In this document: positions 15,905-24,339 of the stretch, piece after piece | Layout of the letters: each line of letters begins with the position of its first letter | How positions within the stretch are numbered: the stretch's first letter is position 1 | From: Chloroflexota bacterium | Lineage (GTDB): Bacteria; Chloroflexota; Dehalococcoidia; Lucifugimonadales; UBA3495 | Assembly: GCA_022566155.1 (NCBI GenBank) | Contig: JADFJS010000002.1 | Location: forward strand, 1-38,600 | Length of the DNA: 38,600 nucleotides | Direction of reading: 5' to 3' | Notes under the pieces: generated by a model | The model's input: the letters and a program-made list of their open reading frames with translations, nothing else | What the model was told of the DNA's origin: nothing | Database searches by the model: none | Position numbers and translations under genes: made by a program

Positions 15905-17005
15905 ATGGCTCAGACGACTGTAATAATCATGGTTGACGGTTTCGACCCAGAGTATCTGGACTATTGCCCCACGTCCAACCTCCGAAGCCTGGCCAAGCAG
16001 GGTTTTATGACCGAGGCCCGGGCGATGATGCCGACGGTGACCAACGTTAACAACGTGTCGCTGATCACCGCCAGCTACCCGGAGGTCCATGGCATAACCT
16101 CCAACTACTGGCTCAACCGCCAGACCGGAGAAGAAGCCTACATGGAGTCCGGCGATTACGTCTTGGCCGAAACAATGTTTCAACGCGCTACCAAGACCGG
16201 AGCCAGGTCTCTGTTGGTCACCGCCAAGGACAAACTGCGTCGACTGCTGGGCGACGGCGCCACACTGAGCGTTTCTTCGGAAGAGGCGCCGCAATGGGTT
16301 GTGGAGGGTGCAGGCCAACCGCCGCCGATCTACTCCTTGGAAGTCAACGAGTGGGTCATCGATGCCGGCCGCTACATCTTGAGCCAGGAGCATTACGACC
16401 TCGTCTACCTGACCACCACCGACTACGCCATGCACACCTACCCGCCGGAAGATCCCGAGTCCTCAAGGCACCTGGCCTTGTTGGACGAAGCCATCGGACG
16501 GCTGGTGGAGAGCCTGCCCGACGTTCAACTTCTGCTTACCGCCGACCACGGCATGTCTTCCAAGGACCGCCTGGTGCACCTTCCGGCGGAACTGGCCCGT
16601 CACGGGATCCAGGCGCAGGCCGTGCCAATCATCAAGGACAGATACACCGTCCACCATTCCAATCTTGGCGGATGCATCTATCTTTATCTGGGAGACGGAG
16701 ACATAGACCAAGCCCTGGCAGTTATCCGCCAGATCGATGGTGTAGATCAGGCCTTGAACCGGGAAGAGGCAGCCAAAACCTTCCGGCTGATGCCCGGCCG
16801 CATCGGTGACATCATGGTGCTGGGCGGTCCGGGAGTGGTCTTTGGCGACCCGGAGCAGGTGACATTGCCGCCCACGCTGCGCTCTCACGGCTCTTTGCAC
16901 GAGGAGCGGGTACCGATTATCGGTTACGGCGGTAATTTTGACGGCTTCGAGTTCAAAGAGAATAAGGACCTGGGCCGATTCGTATTTGAGCGAGTGCTGG
17001 GCTGA
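15905..17005 (+). CDS. Alkaline phosphatase superfamily enzyme, phosphonoacetate hydrolase-like
   Basis: 366 residues. Metal ligands and nucleophile of the nucleotide pyrophosphatase/phosphodiesterase fold are visible: IIMVDGFD (Asp11), the MPTVTNVNNVSLITASYPEVHGI block with the nucleophilic Thr, TTDYAMHTYPPED, LTADHGM and a late SHG before the C-terminus. The exact TVTNVNNVS block and the ETMFQRATKTGARSLLVTAKDKL stretch recall phosphonoacetate hydrolase (PhnA), which splits phosphonoacetate to acetate and phosphate. A phosphodiesterase or pyrophosphatase role cannot be excluded. There is no other phosphonate gene nearby. It stands alone with about 240 bp of empty sequence before it. Confidence 0.65.
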   Translation: MAQTTVIIMVDGFDPEYLDYCPTSNLRSLAKQGFMTEARAMMPTVTNVNNVSLITASYPEVHGITSNYWLNRQTGEEAYMESGDYVLAETMFQRATKTGARSLLVTAKDKLRRLLGDGATLSVSSEEAPQWVVEGAGQPPPIYSLEVNEWVIDAGRYILSQEHYDLVYLTTTDYAMHTYPPEDPESSRHLALLDEAIGRLVESLPDVQLLLTADHGMSSKDRLVHLPAELARHGIQAQAVPIIKDRYTVHHSNLGGCIYLYLGDGDIDQALAVIRQIDGVDQALNREEAAKTFRLMPGRIGDIMVLGGPGVVFGDPEQVTLPPTLRSHGSLHEERVPIIGYGGNFDGFEFKENKDLGRFVFERVLG

Positions 17006-17006
17006 A

Positions 17007-17040
17007 GGCCGGCCTTGTGACGTTGCGTAACCGGCCGTTT
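17007..17040 (+). terminator. Weak terminator-like hairpin after the phosphatase gene
   Basis: GGCCGG (17007-17012) pairs with CCGGCC (17031-17036) and is followed by GTTTT. The loop is long (18 nt), so this is only a weak candidate. Confidence 0.35.
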
Positions 17041-17328
17041 TAGCGGCAACATGGCGCTGACCGGCTACCCTACTTCAGCCGCCCGATTTCTACCACCTTG
17101 ATGCCGGCCGCTTAGAAAGCATCTTTTGCCCCATCTAATGGGATTGCGCCAAGGGGCGCGCAACCGATATCCTTGTCTGAAGCGTCTGACATAGTTCGCC
17201 GCCGAACACTTGAACAAGGCACAGCACCGGGCACTTCTGATCTGATCTCTCTCCCGCGCCTGTGCCCGACATGTTATGTAAATCGGTTTCGGCATGGCGA
17301 TTCCGTGTCCGCTCATCGTTGACGCCGG

Positions 17329-17347
17329 CGCCAGGCATCACCTGGCG
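17329..17347 (+). promoter_or_regulatory. Hairpin abutting the thrB ribosome-binding site
   Basis: CGCCAGG (17329-17335) and CCTGGCG (17341-17347) form an exact 7-bp stem with the loop CATCA. The ribosome site GGAAGGA (17347-17353) begins at its last base, so folding could limit access to the TTG start at 17359. Confidence 0.5.
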
Positions 17348-17358
17348 GAAGGACGCAG

Positions 17359-18285
17359 TTGGATAAGGACGATCGACCCATCAGGGTAATGGCGCCCGCT
17401 ACCACGGCCAACCTGGGCCCGGGCTTCGACTGCCTGGGGCTCGCCCTGGACCTGTGGAACCAGTTAGACGTGCTACCCGGCGATCCCGGCGACGGCCCAG
17501 TGGTCGAGATAATCGGGGAAGGCGCCGATGAGCTGAGTACCGGCCAGGATAATCTGGTGTATCGGTCCATGGCTTTCCTGTTTAATGAGGCGGACCGGGA
17601 GCCACCCCCGATGAAGCTGCGATGCCACAACCAGATTCCCCTGGAGCGCGGCTTGGGTAGCAGCGCCGCCGCCATCGCCAGTGGTTTGGTGGCGGCCAAC
17701 GCGCTGTGCGGACACGCTTTCACCCCCAATGACCTGCTGGAGATGGCCGCCACCATAGAGGGGCACCCCGACAATGTGGCAGCCGCCGTGTTGGGCGGCC
17801 TGCAACTAGTGCTCGCCGAAGACCAGAAGATCTACACTGCTTCCATAAATGTGCCTCCGGAGCTTTATGCCGTCCTATTCATACCCGAGTTGCGCATCGC
17901 CACTTCCGATGCAAGAGCGGTTCTGCCCCAGTCGGTGAGCCGCGCCGACGCGTTGTATAATATGAGCCGCACCGCCTTGCTGGTAGCTGGAATGGCTGGC
18001 AACCACCCTGAATATCTATCGGTGGCGACTCAAGACCGGATGCACCAGCCATACCGCCTGCAATTGTTCCCGGCCATGAAACTGCTCTTCAAGGCGGCCC
18101 TAGATGCCGGCGCGCTGGGAGTGTTTCTCTCGGGCAGCGGTTCCACGGTGCTGGCCCTGACCCGGGGACGGGAGATGACCGTGGCCTACGAGATGGCCGA
18201 GGCGGCTCGTCAGGCGAGCGTACCCGGCCGATTGCAGATCACCCAACCAACCCTCCAGGGTGCCCACGAAGTGGCTATTGAGTAG
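17359..18285 (+). CDS. thrB: Homoserine kinase
   Basis: 308 residues from TTG 17359, with GGAAGGA 5 nt upstream. GHMP kinase motifs are clear: APATTANLGPGFDCLGLALD at the N-terminus, the ATP loop LERGLGSSAAAIASGLV near residue 95, and SGSGSTVLALT near the C-terminus. It phosphorylates homoserine on the way to threonine. It is followed after 42 bp by aspartokinase, so the pair carries the first step of the aspartate pathway and its threonine branch, probably as one operon. Confidence 0.95.
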   Translation: MDKDDRPIRVMAPATTANLGPGFDCLGLALDLWNQLDVLPGDPGDGPVVEIIGEGADELSTGQDNLVYRSMAFLFNEADREPPPMKLRCHNQIPLERGLGSSAAAIASGLVAANALCGHAFTPNDLLEMAATIEGHPDNVAAAVLGGLQLVLAEDQKIYTASINVPPELYAVLFIPELRIATSDARAVLPQSVSRADALYNMSRTALLVAGMAGNHPEYLSVATQDRMHQPYRLQLFPAMKLLFKAALDAGALGVFLSGSGSTVLALTRGREMTVAYEMAEAARQASVPGRLQITQPTLQGAHEVAIE

Positions 18286-18327
18286 TGAGTGGACATTGAC
18301 TAGCCAGCGAAGAGGAATTGCCACTAG

Positions 18328-19554
18328 ATGCCTCTGGTAGTGCATAAATACGGCGGAACATCGGTGGCCGACGCCGCCAAGATCCTCAGCGTGGCCCGGG
18401 GGATCGGCAAGGTCAGGGATTCGGGTGTAGAGGTCGTCACCGTGGTGTCGGCCATGGGTAACACCACCGACGACCTGGTGCGGCTGGCGGAGACGATCTC
18501 TCCCGACCCGGACCCCCGGGAAATGGACCTTCTCCTGTCCACGGGCGAACTGGTGGCCTGCACCCTGATGACCATGGCCCTGAGATCCTTAGGCTATGAC
18601 GCGATAAGCCTGAGCGGGTCACAGGCCGGCATCCACACGGATACCGTCTATGGAAAGGCCCGCATCGACCGCATCGATACTGCCAGATTGAAAAAAGAGC
18701 TGGCCAAGGGCCGGGTCATCGTGGTAGCGGGGTTCCAGGGAATCACCGCCGACCAGGACATAACCACCTTGGGCCGGGGAGGGTCCGATACCACCGCTGT
18801 AGCCCTGGCTGCCGCTCTTGGGGCGGAACGATGTGAGATTTACACCGACGTGGAAGGCATATACTCCGCCGATCCAAAATTGGTGCCCGGTGCGCGTAAG
18901 CTGGCGGAAATTGGCTATCGCGAGATGCTGGAATTGGCAAGTTACGGCGCAAAGATGCATCCCCGGTCCATTGAGCTGGGGCGATACTATAATGTACCCA
19001 TCTACGTGTCTTCCAGCTTCAGCGACGCTTCCGGCACTCTAATCCATCAAGGACCGGATGAACAACCCATGGAAAACAGAGTCAAAATTGCCGGGATTAC
19101 CTGTGACACCAATGTGGCCAAGATCACAGTACGATCCGTATCGGACAGGCCTGGTATCGCCGCCGCGCTATTTGAACCCCTGGCCGACGCCGGCATGAGC
19201 GTAGACACGATAGTGCAGAACACCAGCCTGGACCGCACCACCGATATCAGCTTCACCGTCAGCCGCGGGGATCTGCCAGGCGCACTGCGCCAGGTGGAAA
19301 AAGTTTTGGAGACCATTGGCGCCCCGGATGTGGCCAGCGACTCGACTCTGGCCTCGGTGAGCATCATTGGCTCAGGCATGCAGAACACGCCCGGCTATGC
19401 CGCCCGCATGTTTCGTATCCTGGCCGAAGGCAACATCAACATCGACATGATTACGACTTCGGAGATCCGCATCTCCTGCATCGTCAAGGAAGAGCAAGTT
19501 GAAGAGGCGGTGCGTCTGCTGCACCGTGGCTTCGAGTTAGAGGAGGCGCAGTAG
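18328..19554 (+). CDS. lysC: Aspartate kinase
   Basis: 408 residues, a monofunctional aspartokinase of usual length. KYGGTSVAD at residues 7-15 and the amino acid kinase domain (FQGITADQDITTLGRGGSDTT) are followed by two ACT domains in the last ~140 residues (AKITVRSVSDRPGIAAALFE; SVSIIGSGMQNTPGYAARMF). The ACT domains normally bind lysine and/or threonine for feedback control. GAAGAGGAA lies before the ATG. It makes aspartyl phosphate for lysine, threonine and methionine. Confidence 0.96.
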   Translation: MPLVVHKYGGTSVADAAKILSVARGIGKVRDSGVEVVTVVSAMGNTTDDLVRLAETISPDPDPREMDLLLSTGELVACTLMTMALRSLGYDAISLSGSQAGIHTDTVYGKARIDRIDTARLKKELAKGRVIVVAGFQGITADQDITTLGRGGSDTTAVALAAALGAERCEIYTDVEGIYSADPKLVPGARKLAEIGYREMLELASYGAKMHPRSIELGRYYNVPIYVSSSFSDASGTLIHQGPDEQPMENRVKIAGITCDTNVAKITVRSVSDRPGIAAALFEPLADAGMSVDTIVQNTSLDRTTDISFTVSRGDLPGALRQVEKVLETIGAPDVASDSTLASVSIIGSGMQNTPGYAARMFRILAEGNINIDMITTSEIRISCIVKEEQVEEAVRLLHRGFELEEAQ

Positions 19555-19560
19555 GGAATC

Positions 19561-20343
19561 TTGCGCCCCGTCTTTCTATCCATCGTAATCCCCACCTACA
19601 ACGAAGAAGCGCTGATCAGCGATACATTAGGGCAGGTGGCGGAATTCTTAAGTAACCGCGAGTACACCTGGGAGGTGGTGGTTGCCGACGACGGCAGCAC
19701 CGACGCCACGGCCCGGTTGGTCGAGGACTTTGCCAAAGACAACCCGCAGGTTCGCCTCCTCGGTCTGAGCCACCACGGCAAGGGCTGGGCCGTGCGGGAA
19801 GGTATGCTGCAAGCATGCGGCCAATACCGCTTCCTTTGTGATGCAGACCTCTCCATGCCCATAGAACAGGTGGAACGGTTCCTCCCTCCCCAGGCCGTTG
19901 GACTGGACCTGGCCATCGGCTCCAGGGAAGTTGCCGGAGCGCGGCGCATCGGCGAGCCGGCCTATAGACACATAATGGGCCGGTTTTACAACGCTCTGGT
20001 ACGCATACTTGTGGTGCCGGGTGTGCGGGATACCCAGTGCGGCTTCAAATGCTTTCGGAGCGATATTGTTCCGAGCCTCTTCCTGCGTCAGACGATGGAG
20101 GGTTTCGCCTTCGACGTCGAGATCTTGTTTCTTGCCCGCAAAGATAAGCTGAGTATCGGGGAGATCGGGATCGACTGGCACTTTCGGCAGGGAAGCAAAG
20201 TACATCCTCTGCGGGATTCGCTCGTCATGACACGTGACCTGCTCATTATCCGCTGGCGTAACTGGCGAGGCCGCTACGATCGAGGCTACCCCGGCAACGC
20301 AATGGAAGAAAACACGCCTGGAAATGACCGGGATGGGGGTTGA
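19561..20343 (+). CDS. GT2-family glycosyltransferase, dolichyl-phosphate glucose synthase-like
   Basis: 260 residues, TTG start 6 nt after the lysC stop with AGGGAA as ribosome site. The GT-A fold shows IVIPTYNEE, VVADDGSTDAT, HHGKGWAVREGM and the metal-binding DADLSMP. The later GRFYNALVRILVVPGVRDTQCGFKCF block is typical of the Alg5/dolichyl-phosphate beta-glucosyltransferase branch of GT2. No transmembrane segment is seen after the catalytic domain. The enzyme probably moves a sugar to a polyprenyl phosphate carrier. In archaea, archaellins are N-glycosylated from such lipid carriers, and the archaellin here has one sequon; the link is only speculation. Confidence 0.8.
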   Translation: MRPVFLSIVIPTYNEEALISDTLGQVAEFLSNREYTWEVVVADDGSTDATARLVEDFAKDNPQVRLLGLSHHGKGWAVREGMLQACGQYRFLCDADLSMPIEQVERFLPPQAVGLDLAIGSREVAGARRIGEPAYRHIMGRFYNALVRILVVPGVRDTQCGFKCFRSDIVPSLFLRQTMEGFAFDVEILFLARKDKLSIGEIGIDWHFRQGSKVHPLRDSLVMTRDLLIIRWRNWRGRYDRGYPGNAMEENTPGNDRDGG

Positions 20344-20687
20344 CCGCCAGTGTGATTTTAGTGTAACTAGATATTGGCGGGTATTATACATAACCAACGA
20401 ACAATGGAGTCGCCGGTAAAGTTACAGGGAGGTGGGGAGTTGATCACCGGCTGCTTGATCCCTGGCCTATAAATCTCGTCCTCTTCGCTCAAACCCAGCG
20501 GTAGAATTGCCTGCACAGGAGCTTGCGCGGTGGTGTGTGGAGGTTCAGGGATGGCGAATGTGGGGCGAACCAAACGCCGCGTTGTTTAGCCCGGACCAAT
20601 TTTGGTCAAATAAGGGTTAAAGCAATCCCATCGGGAAATGTTAAATTCTCTCAAAAAGTGTGTGCAAAGTCACAGTTGATCAGCGTC

Positions 20688-20701
20688 ATGGTATGTACCA
20701 T
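20688..20701. promoter_or_regulatory. ATGGTATGTACCAT inverted repeat inside a possible promoter spacer
   Basis: Exact 6-2-6 inverted repeat placed between a TTGATC box and a TATACA box. A repressor binding here would block RNA polymerase. A second 6-2-6 repeat, GACCAATTTTGGTC, lies 94 bp upstream (about nine helix turns) but has a different sequence. Confidence 0.4.
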
Positions 20702-20718
20702 ATACATAACAATAACTA

Positions 20719-20741
20719 GAGGAGGTAAGGCACCCCTTACC
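20719..20741 (+). promoter_or_regulatory. Ribosome site partly inside a hairpin before the TPR gene
   Basis: The strong site GAGGAGG overlaps the stem GGTAAGG (20724-20730), which pairs with CCTTACC (20735-20741) over a 4-nt loop. The start codon at 20753 lies about 27 nt from the site in the linear sequence, too far for normal use. Folding would shorten the distance, or the true start differs. This looks like a translation control element. Confidence 0.45.
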
Positions 20742-20752
20742 CTGGAAACACT

Positions 20753-21547
20753 ATGAATATGAATCTAACGAAATCATTGGATCAAAGCAGGCCTACACGG
20801 GAATTAAGTCGAGACGCAATCTCGCTGGCTCTGCAAGGCGAGTGGGAGCGCGCCGCCCAAGTGAACCAGCTTATACTGGATTCGAGCGCCGATGTCGACG
20901 CCATGAACCGCCTGGGCAAGGCTCTGATGGAGCTGATCCGATACGGCGAGGCCAGGGAAGTGCTGGACAAAGTGGTCAGCATTGCCCCGTACAATATTAT
21001 CGCCAAGAAGAACCTCGCCAGGTTAACCCAGTTGGAAAATACACCGTTGACCAGCAGGCAAGTCCGCAAGGCCGGCAGCGCACCTCAGCTATTCATTGAG
21101 GAGAGTGGCAAATCCGGAACGACCCTGCTTCAGAAGGTGTCCACGGGTCAGGTGGTAGCCCGGATCGCCCCCAGTGAGTCTACCGATCTGGTGGTGGAGA
21201 ATAACACCATCAAGGTATATACCCGGGATAACGAGTACCTGGGCCAGATTGAGCCGAAACTAGGCAGGCGGCTCATCAGGCTGATGCTGGGCGGCAACAG
21301 ATACGATTCCGCGATCATTGGCGTCAACAACCAGGGCATCTCAATAATCATCCGCGAAATATTCCGCCACCGCAGCCTGCATAACGTCTGTTCTTTCCCC
21401 ACCCGCACCAAGGAAGAACATCGGGTTTACCTGTCCGAAAGCATGGCCAAGTATATGGCCGGCGATGACCTGGAAGATGATGATGATGATGACGAAGCCG
21501 TCATCGAAGAAGACGAGCTTGAAACCGGCTGGAGCGAGAACGAATAG
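20753..21547 (+). CDS. TPR-containing protein with acidic C-terminal tail, unknown function
   Basis: 264 residues. Residues ~15-100 form two or three tetratricopeptide-like helix pairs (ALQGEWERAAQVNQLILDSS; AREVLDKVVSIAPYNIIAKKNL). A beta-rich domain follows (VVARIAPSESTDLVVENNTI, EYLGQIEPKLGRRLIRLMLG), which has an HIRAN-like look, and the tail is a run of Asp/Glu (LEDDDDDDEAV). I recognise no named family. It stands alone with its own promoter region and terminator, and is separate from the lysC group upstream. A regulatory or scaffold role is possible. Confidence 0.7.
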   Translation: MNMNLTKSLDQSRPTRELSRDAISLALQGEWERAAQVNQLILDSSADVDAMNRLGKALMELIRYGEAREVLDKVVSIAPYNIIAKKNLARLTQLENTPLTSRQVRKAGSAPQLFIEESGKSGTTLLQKVSTGQVVARIAPSESTDLVVENNTIKVYTRDNEYLGQIEPKLGRRLIRLMLGGNRYDSAIIGVNNQGISIIIREIFRHRSLHNVCSFPTRTKEEHRVYLSESMAKYMAGDDLEDDDDDDEAVIEEDELETGWSENE

Positions 21548-21670
21548 AGGCCGGCGGGCCAGGTCAAACGGGTTGCGCCGGGGACTGTATTTGTAGAAAT
21601 CCAACGACCGTGGCAGAAGAAAGCTGCCCCGGCGATGATTTAACGTTAAAGCGGACTATAGACTTTTGAT

Positions 21671-21697
21671 TCAGGGACGGGATTTTGCCGTCCCTGA
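21671..21697 (+). terminator. Rho-independent terminator of the TPR gene
   Basis: TCAGGGACGG (21671-21680) pairs exactly over 10 bp with CCGTCCCTGA (21688-21697), loop GATTTTG, followed by TTTATT. It sits between two convergent genes and may also limit the - strand pilus transcript. Confidence 0.85.
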
Positions 21698-21810
21698 TTT
21701 ATTGTCCGCTCTCTTGGGCCAAAGCTGCTACAGGCAGTATACATACGGAGATTTGAGCCTACCTTCAAGCTGCCACCCAGTCCGCAAAAGCAGAATACCG
21801 GCTATGTCTC

Positions 21811-24339
21811 CTACTGCGGCCAGTCTAGGATCGTGACTTCACCATCCGAGGTCACGATGGCCCGGTACTGGGTCACTGTGCCGTCGGGCGACACGGCGGT
21901 CATGTTGTACAGAGTGCCCCCGGTGCTGCTGCCGCCCTCGGCGGTTACCACGGTTTGGACCGCCGCCAGGGCCGCTTCCACGATCGCTCCGACCAGGTCG
22001 AGCAGAGCCTGGAAGTCGTCGGCGTGAAAAACGTGGTCCGAGTAGTAGGGGTCCGGGTTGGTGTCGTCGAATACAGCTTCGGGGTCGTCGGGGTCATAGG
22101 CGATCGCGAAGAGATCTTCTCCATCCACGTCGGCGGCCGCCCCTACGCCCACGGCAAAGACCTCGGCGCCGCTGCCGGCCGAGGCGTTGGCGATACTCTG
22201 GCCGGGCATGGATGACCCGTCAACGATCACGATCAAAAGGTTGGGAACCTCAGCGCGGTCCCCCAGGCCGCTGTCAAACTGGGTCCCGGTGACAAAGTTA
22301 AATGCCGACACCAGGTTAGCACCGCCGCCCTGGCTCGGCGCCGGCGCCAGATTCTCATCGATCCCGTCGTGCAATGGGAGGCTGCTGGAGGCGCCGGTGG
22401 TTATCTTCAAGAAGGATGAATGTTCGTCGGCGCCTCCCCAGCGGTATTGGAAAAGCCGTTGGTTGACATTGGACTTGTCGCTCCAGACCTCCACACGTAC
22501 TCGTAGCTTGTCTCCAACCTCCACGTCGATGCTTGACGGATGGGCGAAGGACAGCACTTCATCGTCGAAGTTGGGTGGTGTGGTGGCTGACGCGGTAGTG
22601 AAGACGGTGACAATGCCGCCGCCGTCCTCCACGAGCTGCAATTTCCACCGCCAGCGGTTCTGTGAGTGGCCCGACTCGATCCACTGGGTGAATGCCCACG
22701 TGGCCGCAGAAATCGAACCGGCGGAGCCGAAGGCGGTTGTTTCCCAGAAGTCCGAAACCTCTTCCCACTCACCTTCCACCGAGAAATCGGTCCCTTCGGC
22801 CGGGGTATGGCTGCCTTCGGTTGAAGCGCATCCTTGAACAGTGCCCAATGGATATGGAGAGCCGCCGCCACTATTTGGAAAATAAAGGGTCGCGTTGATG
22901 GGGGCTGGAGAGTGGGAGTCCACGTCGGTCATATCGGCCACGGAGCTGGACTGGCCGCCAAAACGAGTAAGGCCGATCCTTATCCTGCCCTCGGTCGTTT
23001 CCAGGCTAAACCCGTCAACCATCGCGTTGGCCGCTTGCCTGAGCTGGACTAACTGGCAGTCATCGACGCTGCCGCTGTTGTCCAGAAGGAGCACGGTGTC
23101 GGCAAACGCAATGGCCCAGCTGTTGAATCCGACCGGTTCATAGATCAACTGTATCTCGTTGAAGAAGGCCAAACCGGGGTCCGCCTTGGTGGTGGCTTTC
23201 AGCGTCTGGATAAGCTCCTGACCCGCGGCGATGGTGAACAGGGGAACATCGTCGTCCCCGGTCTCCCAGGTCAGCGTGCAACGCTGCAGGCCGGTTATAT
23301 CAGGGGGCTGGGTGCAAGGTGCCGGGACCGACGTTGGATCGGAGGAGCTGATGCCGCTGCTGGAGCCCGCCTGGTAGATGAATCCCGGGGGAAGGATGTC
23401 TACCATCTTGGTCACCGGCAGCGCGTTGGAGGTGACATTCTCAACGCTCACGGTGTAGGTAACTTCGGTCTCCCCCGGGGCCAAGATCCGAATATCTGTT
23501 ACCTTTTTACGCACCAATAGCTCCAGGTTGAAACCGCACTTTGTGCCGCCGTCCCCAACGGTTACCTCGGCGGTATAGGGCGTGTGGACCTCCACGGTGG
23601 AAGCCGGGTCCCCGATCAGGTAGCTCATGGTCACTTTGTTGTAGTAGATCCCGTCGGGCAGAGTCCCGGTCGCCTCGAATGTCAGCGTCTGAATATCCTG
23701 TGGGGCAATGACGATGACCGGTGAGAAATCCCAGGTTAGCTGGTCGGGTTCGTCCCCACAGCGTTGGTCTCCAGCGGCTAGGGAGATGTCCGGATTGCCG
23801 CTAAAATTAAGGACACCATTGAAGAAACCCTCGGTCGTGTTATCGGTGTACTGAAACAGCGGGGGCAGGTAATCGATGAGTTTCTCCAGGGATATCGAGC
23901 TGGTGCCCTGGTTTTTCAAGGTGATAGTGTAGGTGAAGGTGGTAAGGGTATTCAGCGTCGCCTTGTTGGGGGTAACCTCCTTGAAGCCGCTCTGTATCTC
24001 TTGAAAGCTGTAGCCTGGCGAATCGCCGGGCGACGCAGGCAGCTCGGTTGCCGTTAGCGTAATCTGGTCGTCGCAGAATGTGAGGGTTTCCTCGCCGCCG
24101 GGGTTGTCATCAAACCAGGCCAGCCAGCGTTCCGGATCAAGAGCCAGATAGCGTATATATTCACGTACGCCCAAGTCGCAATATTGGCGCTTGAGGATCT
24201 TGGTTTTGACCCGCGAGTCGATAGCGATGGTGCTGGACAAGCTCAAGGCCGCCGTAATGATGGGCACACCAAAGGCCATAAATGCCAGGACCAACAATAT
24301 GGCCACCCCACCTCTCTCGCCGGTCAACAGAGACCTCAT
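21811..24339 (-). CDS. Large vWA and DUF11-like surface protein with pilin-like N-terminus, candidate pilus tip adhesin
   Basis: 842 residues. The N-terminus (GERGG then VAILLVLAFMAFGVPIITAA) looks like a PilX/GspK-type prepilin segment without the Glu5 of major pilins. Two DUF11-like beta domains follow (TYTITLKNQGTSSISLEKL near 133; VTYTVSVENVTSNALPV near 290). A von Willebrand A domain begins with the metal site DNSGS near residue 420 and resumes with GGANLVSAF near 670 and LLIVIVDGSS near 700. The ~180 residues between, with aromatic beta-strand patterns, look like an inserted beta-sandwich. Last gene of the pilus operon, overlapping the previous one as TGATG. PilY1-type tip proteins also carry vWA domains, so adhesion at the pilus tip is the likely role. 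Confidence 0.7.
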   Translation of the reverse strand: MRSLLTGERGGVAILLVLAFMAFGVPIITAALSLSSTIAIDSRVKTKILKRQYCDLGVREYIRYLALDPERWLAWFDDNPGGEETLTFCDDQITLTATELPASPGDSPGYSFQEIQSGFKEVTPNKATLNTLTTFTYTITLKNQGTSSISLEKLIDYLPPLFQYTDNTTEGFFNGVLNFSGNPDISLAAGDQRCGDEPDQLTWDFSPVIVIAPQDIQTLTFEATGTLPDGIYYNKVTMSYLIGDPASTVEVHTPYTAEVTVGDGGTKCGFNLELLVRKKVTDIRILAPGETEVTYTVSVENVTSNALPVTKMVDILPPGFIYQAGSSSGISSSDPTSVPAPCTQPPDITGLQRCTLTWETGDDDVPLFTIAAGQELIQTLKATTKADPGLAFFNEIQLIYEPVGFNSWAIAFADTVLLLDNSGSVDDCQLVQLRQAANAMVDGFSLETTEGRIRIGLTRFGGQSSSVADMTDVDSHSPAPINATLYFPNSGGGSPYPLGTVQGCASTEGSHTPAEGTDFSVEGEWEEVSDFWETTAFGSAGSISAATWAFTQWIESGHSQNRWRWKLQLVEDGGGIVTVFTTASATTPPNFDDEVLSFAHPSSIDVEVGDKLRVRVEVWSDKSNVNQRLFQYRWGGADEHSSFLKITTGASSSLPLHDGIDENLAPAPSQGGGANLVSAFNFVTGTQFDSGLGDRAEVPNLLIVIVDGSSMPGQSIANASAGSGAEVFAVGVGAAADVDGEDLFAIAYDPDDPEAVFDDTNPDPYYSDHVFHADDFQALLDLVGAIVEAALAAVQTVVTAEGGSSTGGTLYNMTAVSPDGTVTQYRAIVTSDGEVTILDWPQ

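Larger units (their letters stand above)
17006..17358 (+). other. Intergenic region before thrB, with leader hairpins
   Basis: No gene supported. Besides the weak terminator there are a TTGCGC/GCGCAA hairpin (about 17144-17163), two upstream segments (GGCACAG, GGGCAC) that compete for the same CTGTGCCC partner, and the hairpin 17329-17347 next to the thrB ribosome site. These could form an attenuation-type leader for threonine synthesis, but no run of Thr or Ile codons in a leader peptide was found. Confidence 0.35.
20344..20752 (+). other. Intergenic region before the TPR gene, rich in inverted repeats
   Basis: No credible gene; the ORF starting at 20523 has no family character. It contains GACCAA-TT-TTGGTC (20594-20607), ATGGTA-TG-TACCAT (20688-20701), a promoter-like pair TTGATC (20676-20681) and TATACA (20701-20706) with a rather long 19 bp spacer, and the hairpin over the ribosome site. 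Confidence 0.45.
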
